Assembly: GCA_016873755.1 (NCBI GenBank)
Contig: VGWB01000008.1
Location: forward strand, 1 to 40,465
Direction of reading: 5' to 3'
DNA length: 40,465 nucleotides
Origin: Ignavibacteria bacterium
GTDB lineage: Bacteria > Bacteroidota > Ignavibacteria > UBA10030
Part shown: in pieces, positions 1 through 8,307 of the stretch
Layout of the letters: the number at the start of each line of letters is the position of its first letter
Numbering within the stretch: the first letter of the stretch is position 1
The notes under the pieces: model-generated
Databases searched by the model: none
What the model saw: the letters and a program-made list of their open reading frames with translations, nothing else
Told to the model about the DNA's origin: nothing
Program-made: the position numbers and the translations under genes

Positions 1-1465
1 TGGGATTGACTCGCAGTTCAAGCCGGAATTCGCGGGATTCAGACTTGAAACGCCGGATCCAGCGCTCAATTTGGTTCAACGTGGTCGTTTTGGACTGAAC
101 GAGACCGGTGCCGCCGCAGGTCGGGCACGTGTCACTCAAGCTGAGCTGAACATTCTGCCTGATCCTTTGCCGTGTAATCTGCATGAGGCTGAACTCCGTG
201 AGAGGCAGAACCGTCATCTTCGCCCGATCCTTCCTGAGCTCCTTCTTCATTTCATCGTAGATTTTCTTCCTGTTCTTTTCATCCTCAAGATCGATAAAAT
301 CGATAACGATGATGCCGCCGATATCCCGCAGCCGGAGCTGCCGACAGATTTCACGCGAAGCCTCCAGATTGGTGCGCAGCGAGTTGAGTTCCTGCTCCTT
401 CTTCGCCGCGTAGCGCCCGCTGTTGACGTCGATGACCGTCATCGCTTCGGTGCGCTCGATAATTATGTAGCCGCCGCTCTTCAGCCAGACCTTTTTGCTC
501 ATGAGCGTCTGGATGTCCTTTTCCACTCCGTACCTGTCGAAGATCGGCTCCTTCCCCTTGTAGTATTCCAGCCGATTGAGCATGTCGGGGGACATCCACT
601 GCACGTACGCCTTGATTTCTTTGAACAGCTTCTTGTCGTCAACAGCGACGCGTTCCACGGTGTGGCTGAAGAGATCACGGATCACGCTGGAGGTTGTCGC
701 CATGTCTTTGTACACCAGCGCGGGCGGATCCTCGGTCTTCACGGCCTTCTCGATGTTCCGCCATACACGCAGCAGCTCCTCGAGATCTTGTCGGATCAAG
801 ACTTCTTCTTTTCCTTCTGCCACTGTCCGGATAATGGCACCAAACCCCTGCGGGAGCATTGATCGCACGATCCGCCGCAGGCGGCGCTTCTCTCTGAATT
901 CGGTGAGTTTCTTGGAAACGCCGATCTTGCCGTCGAACGGAAGCAGGACGAGGAAGCGACCGGGGAGCGAGATCTCCGAGGTGACGCGAACTCCCTTTTT
1001 CCCAACCGGCTCCTTGGTGATCTGCACAATGATGTCCTGGCCCTTCGCCAAGTTCGATTCAGGCTCGGCCCGCGCGCCACCGTTCGTGGGCCGGGGAGCT
1101 CCCGTGTCGACAGCTGGAAGCGTCCCGACCGTCGCCTCGGTTCTCCCGGCGAATCCGGAGGAAACCCGCGCCGCTCCCGGAGCAGAGGATCCGTTCTCCT
1201 CGTCCTCCTCCTCAAACAGGGCGTTATACTCGGACAGTGAAGAACCGATGTCGGAGAAATGAAGAAATGCGTCCTGCGGGAGGCCAATGTTGATGAACGC
1301 AGCGCGTATGCCGGGCATCACCTTGGCAACACGACCAAGGTAGATGTCCCCGACCATGCGTTCCTTTCCGGGGGTTTCAACAAAGAGCTCGGCAAGTCTG
1401 CCGTCTTCAACAATGGCGATACGGTGCTCGTTCGCCGTGGAATTGATAATGATTTCCTTTTTCAT
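1..1465 (-). CDS. rng: Ribonuclease G (Rne/Rng family), 3' end cut by window edge
   Basis: Single-strand endoribonuclease for rRNA maturation and mRNA decay. Read from an ATG at 1465, 488 codons lie in the window with no stop. The N-terminus is an S1-type RNA-binding domain (VGDIYLGRV, INIGLPQDAFLHFSD). It is interrupted after about residue 85 by an acidic run (EEEDEEN) and roughly 50 Gly/Ala/Pro-rich residues before KGQDIIVQITKEP resumes the domain. The DNase I-like catalytic core has GGIIVIDFIDLEDEK, carrying the metal-binding aspartates. It is followed by the zinc-link CPTCGGTG and the start of the C-terminal small domain (IERWIRRFK). The family is usually about 490-520 aa, so only a short C-terminal piece is missing. 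The insertion resembles those I know from Bacteroidota RNase G. The start is preceded by a purine-rich GGAGGCTGAGGTGG stretch. Confidence 0.93.
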   Translation of the reverse strand, partial: MKKEIIINSTANEHRIAIVEDGRLAELFVETPGKERMVGDIYLGRVAKVMPGIRAAFINIGLPQDAFLHFSDIGSSLSEYNALFEEEDEENGSSAPGAARVSSGFAGRTEATVGTLPAVDTGAPRPTNGGARAEPESNLAKGQDIIVQITKEPVGKKGVRVTSEISLPGRFLVLLPFDGKIGVSKKLTEFREKRRLRRIVRSMLPQGFGAIIRTVAEGKEEVLIRQDLEELLRVWRNIEKAVKTEDPPALVYKDMATTSSVIRDLFSHTVERVAVDDKKLFKEIKAYVQWMSPDMLNRLEYYKGKEPIFDRYGVEKDIQTLMSKKVWLKSGGYIIIERTEAMTVIDVNSGRYAAKKEQELNSLRTNLEASREICRQLRLRDIGGIIVIDFIDLEDEKNRKKIYDEMKKELRKDRAKMTVLPLTEFSLMQITRQRIRQNVQLSLSDTCPTCGGTGLVQSKTTTLNQIERWIRRFKSESREFRLELRVNP

Positions 1466-1914
1466 ACGGGCATAGGGTCCACCTCAGCCTCCACCTACTG
1501 GAATCAGCACACATCGCATCAGACGAAGATGGACGCAGCCCTATCAGGTGCGCGGAAGCACCGTAGCCTGCCCGACTGAGCCCCAAACGTTTCGGGGCGG
1601 GTCGTTCAGGCCGGGAAGACACTCGTGTGTGCATTCGTCCAAATCGACCGACGCGTTGCGCTTGCCTTGCCGATGGGCAGCCAGAATCTCCTGACGCCTC
1701 GGCGCCAGCATCGCCGCTGCCGCCAACGACGGGAACAAAGCCACATCCAAGAAGCGCAAGCCTGGTGGTAACAGATGATATGATGAGATAGATGCTTGTG
1801 AGCATCGGTTTATTATGCATCGTATTTATTCATCCCATCGGTGCAGGGCGAAAAGCCTACGATGAAGGCCTTACGTTCCAATGAAACCATCTCCGCTAAT
1901 TGCTGCAAACAAAA
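1466..1914 (-). other. Gene-free 449-bp leader between SRP RNA and rng
   Basis: No convincing ORF or known RNA is seen here on either strand. On the minus strand it would be the 5' untranslated region of rng. It contains an AT-rich patch (about 1808-1830) that could hold a promoter and a GC-rich hairpin at 1580-1598 (GCCCC/GGGGC arms). I looked for RNase P RNA, tmRNA and 6S RNA signatures and did not recognise any. A long structured leader would parallel the autoregulatory leader of E. coli rne, but that is only an analogy. Confidence 0.4.
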
Positions 1915-2018
1915 TGAGGTCAAGCGACCCTGTGTCACACACGGCTCGTTGCCGACCGCTGCTTCCTTCCGGACCTGGCGGGGTTGAGCAATGCCTTGTT
2001 GCACAGGACTTGACCTCA
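1915..2018 (-). ncRNA. ffs: Signal recognition particle RNA, small bacterial (4.5S) type
   Basis: The minus strand carries the near-invariant SRP domain IV loop CAGGTCCGGAAGGAAGCAGC. It is flanked by pairing arms that close with a perfect 8-bp terminal helix (TGAGGTCA at the 5' end, TGACCTCA at the 3' end), giving 104 nt. The 3' end is followed directly by TTTTGTTT, so the RNA's own terminal helix probably acts as a Rho-independent terminator. The RNA binds Ffh and targets membrane proteins. It lies 140 nt downstream of tRNA-Ala on the same strand and could be co-transcribed with it; I could not find a strong promoter of its own. Confidence 0.95.
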
Positions 2019-2158
2019 GAATTCAGAACCGCCAACGACGAAACTCTCCAATGGATAGCAAACTCGGATCATTGAGTGATTGGCTAATCGGTGATTCGGC
2101 TTTCATCTGGCACTTGCCTATCTCGTCACCAGCTAACCATGAACTCATCACCACTTCG

Positions 2159-2231
2159 TGGAGCTGAGGAGGTTCGAACTCCCGACCTCTTCGTTGCGAA
2201 CGAAGCGCTCTCCCAACTGAGCTACAGCCCC
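2159..2231 (-). tRNA. tRNA-Ala(CGC)
   Basis: A 73-nt cloverleaf can be folded by eye: acceptor GGGGCTG/CAGCTCC with discriminator A, D arm GCTC-AGTTGGGA-GAGC, anticodon stem CTTCG/CGAAG with loop TTCGCAA, variable AGGTC, and T arm GGGAG-TTCGAAC-CTCCT. The anticodon is CGC, decoding GCG. The acceptor has the G3-U70 wobble pair that is the identity element for AlaRS. No CCA is encoded. A good promoter lies just upstream. Confidence 0.97.
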
Positions 2232-2243
2232 GAGTCCCGGAAT

Positions 2244-2272
2244 AATGTAAGGAGAAAGGGTTTAAAAAACAA
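2244..2272 (-). promoter_or_regulatory. Promoter of tRNA-Ala
   Basis: On the minus strand TTGTTT is followed by exactly 17 nt and then TACATT, 12 nt before the first base of the mature tRNA. This leaves room for a short 5' leader removed by RNase P. The spacing and hexamers match housekeeping sigma promoters. Confidence 0.6.
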
Positions 2273-2350
2273 CGATAAGTTGGCCTCAGGGAAATGAATC
2301 GGCGCGTATCGACGGCACGTGTCGTCGTGTCGGGAGCAAGGATTGCATCG

Positions 2351-2379
2351 TTGATTCTCCTGTGTCTTTTTGCTAAGAT
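2351..2379 (+). promoter_or_regulatory. Promoter of mazG
   Basis: TTGATT, 17 nt, TAAGAT (then TG). The predicted start of transcription is near 2386, about 18 nt before the GTG start of mazG, with the AGGAG ribosome site in between. The same CTTTT-n-TAAGATTG box occurs upstream of the FadL-type gene at 38.9 kb. Confidence 0.6.
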
Positions 2380-2403
2380 TGTCCGTCATCTGAGGAGAAG
2401 ACC

Positions 2404-3213
2404 GTGACAAAACCGAGCACCCAGTTATTGTTCACTGAGTACGTTGCCGTTGTCCGGCGGCTCAGGAAGGAATGTCCGTGGGATCGAGAACAGACACACC
2501 AATCGATCCGCCACAGTCTGATCGAAGAGGCGTACGAAGCAGTGGAAGCCATCGACCACAACAACGCGAGCGAGCTCAAGAAGGAACTTGGTGACCTGAT
2601 GCTTCACGTGGTTCTACATTCGATTATGGCGGAGGAGACGAAGGCGTTCGCGATCGACGAGGTCCTTGCCGATTCGATGAAGAAGCTTATCCGCCGTCAC
2701 CCGCACGTCTTTGGTGACGCGGAGGTCTACAGCGCAAAGGACGTCAAGCTGAACTGGGAGACGATCAAAATGAGCGAAGGAAGGAAATCGCTGATGGAGG
2801 GGATACCGAAGCATATGCCGGCCCTCCTGCGAGCGCATCGTCTCCAGGAAAAGGCATCGAAGGTGGGTTTTGACTGGGAACGGAAGGAGGATGTGTGGAA
2901 GAAAGTGAAGGAAGAAATCAGGGAGCTGCACGCTGCGGAAGCAGCCGGCCCTCACGAATCCCTCGAAGAGGAATTCGGCGATCTCCTGTTCGCCCTCGTG
3001 AACTACGCCCGCTTTCTGCGGATAAATCCCGAAAGCGCCCTGAATCGGTCAATCCGGAAGTTCACAAAGCGATTTCAGCGCATCGAGACGGCGCTGCAGA
3101 GAGAAGGCAGGAAGCTCGAGCACGCGACGCTCGAGGAAATGGATACGATCTGGAATGAAGGAAAACGCTCAGAGAAAAGACCGCAGAAACGAGTCCGTCG
3201 TCGATCCGCTTGA
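2404..3213 (+). CDS. mazG: Nucleoside triphosphate pyrophosphohydrolase MazG
   Basis: Hydrolyses (d)NTPs, including damaged or non-canonical ones, to the monophosphate and pyrophosphate in the cytoplasm. The 269-aa protein has the two tandem MazG all-alpha modules of the full-length family. The first has the start signature LRKECPWDREQTH, the EEAYEAVEAI helix (E41, E42, E45) and ELGDL (E61, D64). The second repeats this as VKEEIRELHAAE and EEEFGDLLFALVNYAR. Metal-binding acidic residues are present in both. The start is GTG with AGGAG seven nucleotides upstream. The C-terminus ends in a basic tail (KRPQKRVRRRSA). It converges on phoH with only 13 bp between the stops. Confidence 0.95.
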   Translation: MTKPSTQLLFTEYVAVVRRLRKECPWDREQTHQSIRHSLIEEAYEAVEAIDHNNASELKKELGDLMLHVVLHSIMAEETKAFAIDEVLADSMKKLIRRHPHVFGDAEVYSAKDVKLNWETIKMSEGRKSLMEGIPKHMPALLRAHRLQEKASKVGFDWERKEDVWKKVKEEIRELHAAEAAGPHESLEEEFGDLLFALVNYARFLRINPESALNRSIRKFTKRFQRIETALQREGRKLEHATLEEMDTIWNEGKRSEKRPQKRVRRRSA

Positions 3214-3226
3214 TTTCCTCCCTCTG

Positions 3227-4222
3227 CTACGACTCCCCTCCGTTCTTGGCTGCGCCGTTGTTGGAATTGAACCGGTCGTACGCGTCGATGATATCTTTGA
3301 CCAACCGATGGCGGACGACATCGTTGCGGTCCAGGTAAGCAAAGGCAACACCGGGGATGGATCGCAGCACCTCCCGGATTTGCACGAGACCCGAAACGGT
3401 GGTTTGAGGGAGGTCGATCTGCGTGATATCACCGGTGATCACAGTCCGCGAATGTGGTCCGAGTCTGGTCAGAAACATCTTCATCTGCATCGCTGTCGCG
3501 TTCTGCGCTTCATCGAGAATCACAAACGAGTTATGGAGCGTGCGGCCGCGCATGTACGCCAGAGGAACGATCTCGACGATTCGCTTTTCCATGTAGCCGC
3601 GGAGCTTCTCAAACGTCAGCATGTCGTCGAGCGCGTCGTACAGCGGTCGAAGATAAGGGTCAACCTTCTCCCGCAGATCCCCGGGTAGAAACCCCAGATT
3701 CTCACCAGCTTCAACGGCCGGGCGTGCAAGGACAACCTTCGTGACATCTCTGTTCTTGAGTGCCGCGACAGCCATGGCAACGGCAAGATAGGTCTTTCCG
3801 GTACCGGCTGGACCGATGGCGAACACGATGTCATTCTTGCGAATTTGCTGGACGTAAGCTCGTTGGCCCGGGCTGCGCGGCTTGATGATGCCGACCTTGG
3901 TGTAGAGAATCGCCAAGTCTGTGTCTTCTGCCGCAACTTCACGTGGGATCTCAGAGGATGATCCATTCACTGTCACAAGATCGATGACAGTGTCAACGTC
4001 GTTCGGCGTCAGATTGCCGTTCTTGTTCAGGATATAGATGAGCTCCTTGAAGATCTTCTCAATCTTGACAGCATCCGTCTCCGATCCGCGAACCATGATC
4101 TGATCGCCGCGGACCGTGATGGTGGCGTCAAACCGACCCTCGATCATTTGAAGGTTTGCATCGTTGAATCCAAGCAGTTGAACAGTATCCACACCTGCAA
4201 GCTGAATCCTTCGCTCAACCAC
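3227..4222 (-). CDS. phoH: PhoH-like ATPase (YbeZ family)
   Basis: Cytoplasmic RNA-associated P-loop ATPase, usually linked with YbeY and rRNA processing. An N-terminal KH-like segment (LLGFNDANLQMIEGRFDATITVRGDQI) precedes Walker A GPAGTGKT (residues 137-144), LARPAVEAGENLGFLPGD and Walker B VILDEAQN (234-241), then TVITGDITQIDLP. An upstream in-frame TTG at 4240 would extend it by six residues, but that TTG is part of TTGAGGAGGG. Its AGGAGG is an excellent ribosome site 9 nt before GTG at 4222, so I place the start there (331 aa). It follows the LysM gene after a strong terminator. ybeY is not seen in the window. Confidence 0.94.
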   Translation of the reverse strand: MVERRIQLAGVDTVQLLGFNDANLQMIEGRFDATITVRGDQIMVRGSETDAVKIEKIFKELIYILNKNGNLTPNDVDTVIDLVTVNGSSSEIPREVAAEDTDLAILYTKVGIIKPRSPGQRAYVQQIRKNDIVFAIGPAGTGKTYLAVAMAVAALKNRDVTKVVLARPAVEAGENLGFLPGDLREKVDPYLRPLYDALDDMLTFEKLRGYMEKRIVEIVPLAYMRGRTLHNSFVILDEAQNATAMQMKMFLTRLGPHSRTVITGDITQIDLPQTTVSGLVQIREVLRSIPGVAFAYLDRNDVVRHRLVKDIIDAYDRFNSNNGAAKNGGES

Positions 4223-4255
4223 AGCGTCGTCCCTCCTCAATTCTCTCGTTTATGA

Positions 4256-4299
4256 AAAAGAAACGCCCTCACAACCGCACACCGGTGCGGCGAGGGCGT
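4256..4299 (-). terminator. Rho-independent terminator after the LysM gene
   Basis: On the minus strand ACGCCCTC...GAGGGCGT (4299-4292 with 4270-4263) encloses a second helix, CCGCAC with GTGCGG. The hairpin is followed by TTTCTTTTT, so it ends the lipoprotein-LysM transcript ahead of phoH. Confidence 0.85.
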
Positions 4300-4377
4300 C
4301 ATGCAATGCGAACTTCTTGACCAATCGGCGAGCTCGTTGGCCGTGATCCTCCTCTACTCTTTGGCCACAGCAGCGAG

Positions 4378-5127
4378 TTACTGCTGCACAGCCGCTGCCT
4401 GTTTCCGCTGCCAATACGAACGATGCGCTGCTTTTTCTTCCTTTGTCAAATCCGCCTTTGGCGGGATCTTCAGTTTCTGGCCCGGCTTGATGATGTCCGG
4501 GTTCTTGATCTGCTCACGGTTGTTCTGCCAGATCTTCGGCCACAAGAAGGCGTTGTCGTATATCTTTGGCTTCTTCGCGATGTTCCAGAGGCAGTCCCGG
4601 TCCTTTGCCCACGTCCCCACAGTGTACGTCATCGCAATCTGAGCTGCCTCAAGACTCTTCTTCAGAGCATCGATTCGGTTCTGCTGCTCCTTGATCCTAT
4701 TATAGTACTTGGGCAGCGCACTCATCTTGTTCTGCTCCACCTCATCGAGCATTTTCTGGACATCGTCCACTTCACCTTTTCGCGCCCAAAGGTCCTGGTT
4801 GGACAAGCGAGAGAGCTCATTGATCTTGGCATCGATCTGATCCAGCTTTGCCGCGAAGGCACGCTCGGCCTCGGGTGTGGCGCCGACGAGGGCCATAATG
4901 TCGTCGTTGCATTTCTTGAGGGCAGCCGCTTTATCAGCGTCTTCCTTCTTCAGTCTATCGACCTCAGCCTGCAGCGCGGTGAGTTTGTTCCTGAGGTCAT
5001 TCCGCTTGGCCGTGAACTCCGTCATCTGCTTCTGCCACTCTTCCTTGGTCATCTCCTGGGCGGCGGCGCTGGCGCAGATGAAAAGGACCAAAGCCGCAAC
5101 GAGAGTCAAACGATTCAAAATCTTCAT
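4378..5127 (-). CDS. Exported coiled-coil protein with C-terminal LysM domain
   Basis: Predicted periplasmic peptidoglycan-binding protein. It has a signal peptide (MKILNRLTLVAALVLFICASAAAQ) and a long heptad-rich helical region of about 120 residues (for example LRNKLTALQAEVDRLKKEDA). A LysM-like module follows near residues 165-225 (YTVGTWAKDRDCLWNIAKK ... DIIKPGQKLKIP), then a charged tail. There are two ATGs: the first (5133) is only 2 nt after AGGAG, whereas the second (5127) has 8 nt spacing and starts the signal peptide cleanly, so I use it (249 aa). It lies 31 bp behind a small lipoprotein gene, and the pair reads as an envelope operon closed by a terminator. The exact role is unknown. 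Confidence 0.8.
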   Translation of the reverse strand: MKILNRLTLVAALVLFICASAAAQEMTKEEWQKQMTEFTAKRNDLRNKLTALQAEVDRLKKEDADKAAALKKCNDDIMALVGATPEAERAFAAKLDQIDAKINELSRLSNQDLWARKGEVDDVQKMLDEVEQNKMSALPKYYNRIKEQQNRIDALKKSLEAAQIAMTYTVGTWAKDRDCLWNIAKKPKIYDNAFLWPKIWQNNREQIKNPDIIKPGQKLKIPPKADLTKEEKAAHRSYWQRKQAAAVQQ

Positions 5128-5158
5128 GGTCATGTCTCCTTGCTAGTAGACCTCAGGT

Positions 5159-5419
5159 TTACATTCCTTTCAGACGCTCTTGCACAAGCGCCTTGTCCTT
5201 TTCGCACTGGCTTAACTGAGCATTCTTGTCCGCGATGGCCTTCATCAGAGCAGCCTTCTCTGATTCTTTCGCGGAAATCTCCCGCTCCAAGGACGAAACC
5301 TCGGCCTTCAGGTCATCGAGCTGCTTCAACTCGTCCGCACTGGGTTTACTGCTGCAGCCCGAGGCCAGCACAGCGACCATGGCTCCTGCCACAACAAGTC
5401 CGCCTATTGATTTCTTCAT
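5159..5419 (-). CDS. Small coiled-coil lipoprotein
   Basis: 86-aa protein with a lipoprotein signal (MKKSIGGLVVAGAMVAVLASGC, lipobox LASGC) and, after a short linker, one continuous amphipathic helix (LKQLDDLKAEVSSLEREI and onward) ending in RLKGM. A longer open frame exists upstream, but AAAGGAG 8 nt before the ATG at 5419 and the lipobox fix the start. A promoter lies 43 nt upstream. The size and design recall Lpp-type or SlyB-like structural lipoproteins, without a family match I can name. It is probably co-transcribed with the LysM protein, with which it could form an envelope-to-wall tether. Confidence 0.8.
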   Translation of the reverse strand: MKKSIGGLVVAGAMVAVLASGCSSKPSADELKQLDDLKAEVSSLEREISAKESEKAALMKAIADKNAQLSQCEKDKALVQERLKGM

Positions 5420-5461
5420 GTGTTCTTCTCCTTTGTGTTCAGTTGCGACTTTGGCCTCGGT

Positions 5462-5490
5462 ATGATAAATATTTGAGCCAAGAAAGTCAA
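5462..5490 (-). promoter_or_regulatory. Promoter of the lipoprotein-LysM operon
   Basis: Minus-strand TTGACT, 17 nt, TATCAT. The predicted start site is near 5455, giving a leader of about 36 nt that contains the AAAGGAG ribosome site. Confidence 0.65.
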
Positions 5491-5547
5491 GGGAAACCGG
5501 CAGAGTCATAGAGATTTTTCCCGCCCGTGCAGCAAAGTCGGGATCTT

Positions 5548-6276
5548 TCAGAATGCACCGCGCTGCGCCAGACTCGTGAACGATGAGTCGGCCACGATAA
5601 TGTGGTCATAAACGGGAATGCCGAGAATCCTTCCCGCTTCGACCAACTGCTTGGTGATCGCCATGTCCTCCTGACTCGGCTCCGGATTACCACTGGGATG
5701 ATTGTGGACGAAGATAACGCTCGCCGCCTTCTCTTTGAGCGCTTCCGAAAAACATTCTCGCGGGTGAACGAGAGATGAGTTCAGCGTACCCTGGGTGATC
5801 TTGATTTCACGGAGGAGCTGATTGGAGGTGCTCAACAGGAGAACCCAGAACTCCTCGTGCTTATGGTCGCGCAACCTCGGGACGTATCGTCGAGAGACAT
5901 CTTCCGGCGTGCGGAATACCGGTTTGGATTCACCATCGCTCCCCGGAAGGCGCCGCGACAACTCAAACGCCGCGACGATAGCTGTCGCCCTCGCGCGACC
6001 GATCCCGAAGCGCTCCAGGTCAACGACCGACATTCGCGCAACATCTCTCAACGTCCGCTGCTCGGTGAAGAGTTTTTTTGCCAGATCAACAGCCGTGGCA
6101 CCCTTTGAGCCGGTCCTGATCAGGATCGCCAACAACTCTGCTTCACTGAGCGAGGCAGGTCCGTAGGCGACCAGCTTCTCACGCGGCCGCTCCCCTTCCG
6201 GCCACTGCTTTATCGTGGTATGATAGTACGCGGGTTCAAACACGGAGCGATTTCGGACTTTCTTCGAACGCATCAT
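5548..6276 (-). CDS. radC: RadC/MPN (JAB1/MOV34) domain protein
   Basis: Member of the UPF0758/RadC family, cytoplasmic, with a putative metalloprotease fold; its true function is unsettled. The N-terminal part has the family signature PREKLVAYGPASLSEAELLA and a helix-hairpin-helix (LERFGIGRARATAI). The C-terminal MPN domain has the complete JAMM motif VHNHPSGNPEPSQED (two His and a distal Asp). The ORF can start at GTG 6282, overlapping the upstream stop, but GGAG in that overlap is best spaced for ATG 6276 (or 6273), so I use 6276. It is translationally coupled to the LpoA-like gene upstream. Confidence 0.93.
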   Translation of the reverse strand: MMRSKKVRNRSVFEPAYYHTTIKQWPEGERPREKLVAYGPASLSEAELLAILIRTGSKGATAVDLAKKLFTEQRTLRDVARMSVVDLERFGIGRARATAIVAAFELSRRLPGSDGESKPVFRTPEDVSRRYVPRLRDHKHEEFWVLLLSTSNQLLREIKITQGTLNSSLVHPRECFSEALKEKAASVIFVHNHPSGNPEPSQEDMAITKQLVEAGRILGIPVYDHIIVADSSFTSLAQRGAF

Positions 6277-6278
6277 CT

Positions 6279-8300
6279 TCACTCCATCATCCTCACATCG
6301 TCTCGGCTGACGTCGACCTCAGCAATTCGCCTGATCGATCGGTTCTTGAACCGGAGGAATGTGATACACGAATTGACTCGGCCCTCGGCGAGATAGATCT
6401 TCGAGTGGATGCCCTGATAGTTCCTCACCGTGCTGAGCGCCGAGACGATTTCGTCCCTACGCGTTGCGCCGCTGCGGACGAGTCTGAGGATGAGCCGCAT
6501 GGCATCATAGCCGATCATAGCATTCGCAGTAGGATTCCGTGAGTATGCGGCTCGGAAGCCCCTGGCGAAACTCCGGTACTGCTGATCGATCTCTTCCCAG
6601 TAGACATCGGTAGTAAACACGGCACCGTTCGCATACTGCCGATTCTGATCGAGCTCGTCGAAGTCATTCCAGTTACCCGTCCCGAGCAGTTGTGTTTGGA
6701 AGTTGAAGTACCGAATTTGGGATGTCACGATGGCGATCTCGCTCGAACTCGCGATCGGCACGAACATCGCATCAATGTACGTTACCGGGATCTCCAGGCT
6801 GTCAAACTTTGCCTTGACCCGTTGTGTCGGGATCTTCAAGGAATCTGCGATTCGAATGCCGTCACTCCCGAAGAGAAACTCGACCGGTGCCATGGCGTTC
6901 GCTACCAGCAGTGAGTCCAGCACGCGCTGCGGCACCCCCCACTGAACGAGCTTCTTGAGCTCGCCGCTCCGCAACCTCGTCGCAAAATTCACCACGACCG
7001 GCTCGGAGATCTCCATCGCGCGCTGCCGTATAGCAAAGAGCTGCGCCTGCAGATCGGTCTCACCAGGATTGTACCATTGAACATCGACGACCTCGCCGCC
7101 GAGTTTCTCCACTTCGCCGAGGAAGGCTGCGGTCATCTGCTTGTTGGCAGTGTCGCTGGCAGAGAGCACAGCAAATCGGCGAGCGTTGGCCGCGCGATAC
7201 GCATACTGCGCCATCGCACGCCCTCTCACAGCGTAGTCAGGATTCGCCTGGAAGATGTACTCACCGATGGCAGCGATGCCATTTGCCGTTGCGGTTGGTG
7301 TGATAAGGGGTACCCCTTGGGCGTTGGCAATCTCGGCAGCCGCGAAAGCCTCATGGCTGAACAATGGGCCAACAATTGCCAGAACTCGGTTCTCCATGCT
7401 CAGCTCAGAAACCTGTCGTGCGGCCACCGTCGCATCTCGTTCGGAATCGCGAACCTCCAGGCTGACCTTCGGCATCGCTTCAGCGTTATGTTCGTCTACG
7501 GCAAGCTGCAGCCCCATCAGGATCTCCTCACCCACCCCGCTGATGGAGAACGGATCTGACGCGGTTTTTAGCGGCAGCACGACGCCAATCTTGACTGCGG
7601 CACTGGCTTCAATCCTTTCGAGCAGCGCGATAGCCGCATCTACCGGGCCTACCGTCCTGGGCATCCGAACGACGGGACGAAGGATTTCTCTTGCCCCTTC
7701 TACATCTCCCCTGGTGAGTACCTTCTCAGCCAGTCGGACGGAGAGCATCGCCCGTATTTCGCCACTACCTGCCTCCAGGATGAGTCGTCGCGCCTGATCG
7801 ATCGCGAGATGCTCTGATGTGAGCACTGCGAGCATCTGCGCCGCCCGATCCTTGAGCTGTGGTTTGCCCGTTGTTTGCCAGGCTGCGAGGAACTCCCGCA
7901 CCGCGTTCTCGTACCGCTTCAACTGATACCAGACAAGACCGAGTGTATAATGGGCGTCATCGATGTATGTGGAACCGGGATAGCGATACAAGAGCTCGCG
8001 CAGCAGTTCCTGTGCTTCCTCGAACCTGCCCAGCTCATACCGTGATTTCGCGCCCATGATGTACGCGGCGGTCTCCCGCTGTGTTCCCGGATAGCGGTAA
8101 AGGATGCGATCAAATTGTTCCGCGGCCTGCCCATACTCCCCCAGCTTGAAGAGGCTTACCGCGTCGGTGAAGATCCGCTCGACCTCCGGTCGAAAGAGAA
8201 CGGAGTCTTGTCGCACGTGTTGCGCTGGCGCCAGAAACGGCAGAAGAAGGAGGAAGGGGGCTACAACCGCAGGGAGCGTGAGACGGTTGACGGGAGACAT
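6279..8300 (-). CDS. Exported TPR plus periplasmic-binding-fold protein (LpoA/LppC-like architecture)
   Basis: 673 aa. An N-terminal signal peptide (hydrophobic VVAPFLLLLPFLAPAQ) is followed by four or so TPR/YbgF-like repeats (AAEQFDRILYRYPGTQRETA, ELLRELLYRYPGSTYIDDA). From about residue 235 there is a type-I periplasmic-binding fold of the Leu/Ile/Val-binding class (IGVVLPLKTASDPFSISGVG, VRDSERDATVAARQ, IVGPLFSHEAFAAAEIA, YDAMRLILRLV). This domain order is that of the LpoA/LppC penicillin-binding-protein activators. The cleavage site has no lipobox cysteine, so it is soluble periplasmic rather than a lipoprotein. No permease or ATPase of a branched-chain amino acid transporter is nearby, which favours a regulatory over a transport role. 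It starts 7 nt after the upstream TPR gene. Confidence 0.75.
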   Translation of the reverse strand: MSPVNRLTLPAVVAPFLLLLPFLAPAQHVRQDSVLFRPEVERIFTDAVSLFKLGEYGQAAEQFDRILYRYPGTQRETAAYIMGAKSRYELGRFEEAQELLRELLYRYPGSTYIDDAHYTLGLVWYQLKRYENAVREFLAAWQTTGKPQLKDRAAQMLAVLTSEHLAIDQARRLILEAGSGEIRAMLSVRLAEKVLTRGDVEGAREILRPVVRMPRTVGPVDAAIALLERIEASAAVKIGVVLPLKTASDPFSISGVGEEILMGLQLAVDEHNAEAMPKVSLEVRDSERDATVAARQVSELSMENRVLAIVGPLFSHEAFAAAEIANAQGVPLITPTATANGIAAIGEYIFQANPDYAVRGRAMAQYAYRAANARRFAVLSASDTANKQMTAAFLGEVEKLGGEVVDVQWYNPGETDLQAQLFAIRQRAMEISEPVVVNFATRLRSGELKKLVQWGVPQRVLDSLLVANAMAPVEFLFGSDGIRIADSLKIPTQRVKAKFDSLEIPVTYIDAMFVPIASSSEIAIVTSQIRYFNFQTQLLGTGNWNDFDELDQNRQYANGAVFTTDVYWEEIDQQYRSFARGFRAAYSRNPTANAMIGYDAMRLILRLVRSGATRRDEIVSALSTVRNYQGIHSKIYLAEGRVNSCITFLRFKNRSIRRIAEVDVSRDDVRMME

Positions 8301-8307
8301 TCAAGAC

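Noticed and set aside
1692-1769. Short Lys-rich reading frame ending KKRKPGGNR on the plus strand, looking like a histone-like tail
   Set aside because: It is only about 25 codons after an in-frame stop, with no start codon or ribosome site.
4423-5511. 362-codon plus-strand ORF over the LysM and lipoprotein genes
   Set aside because: Its antisense frames encode proteins with clear signal peptides, a lipobox, a LysM domain, ribosome sites and a promoter. The plus-strand product is Leu/Arg-rich with no family likeness.
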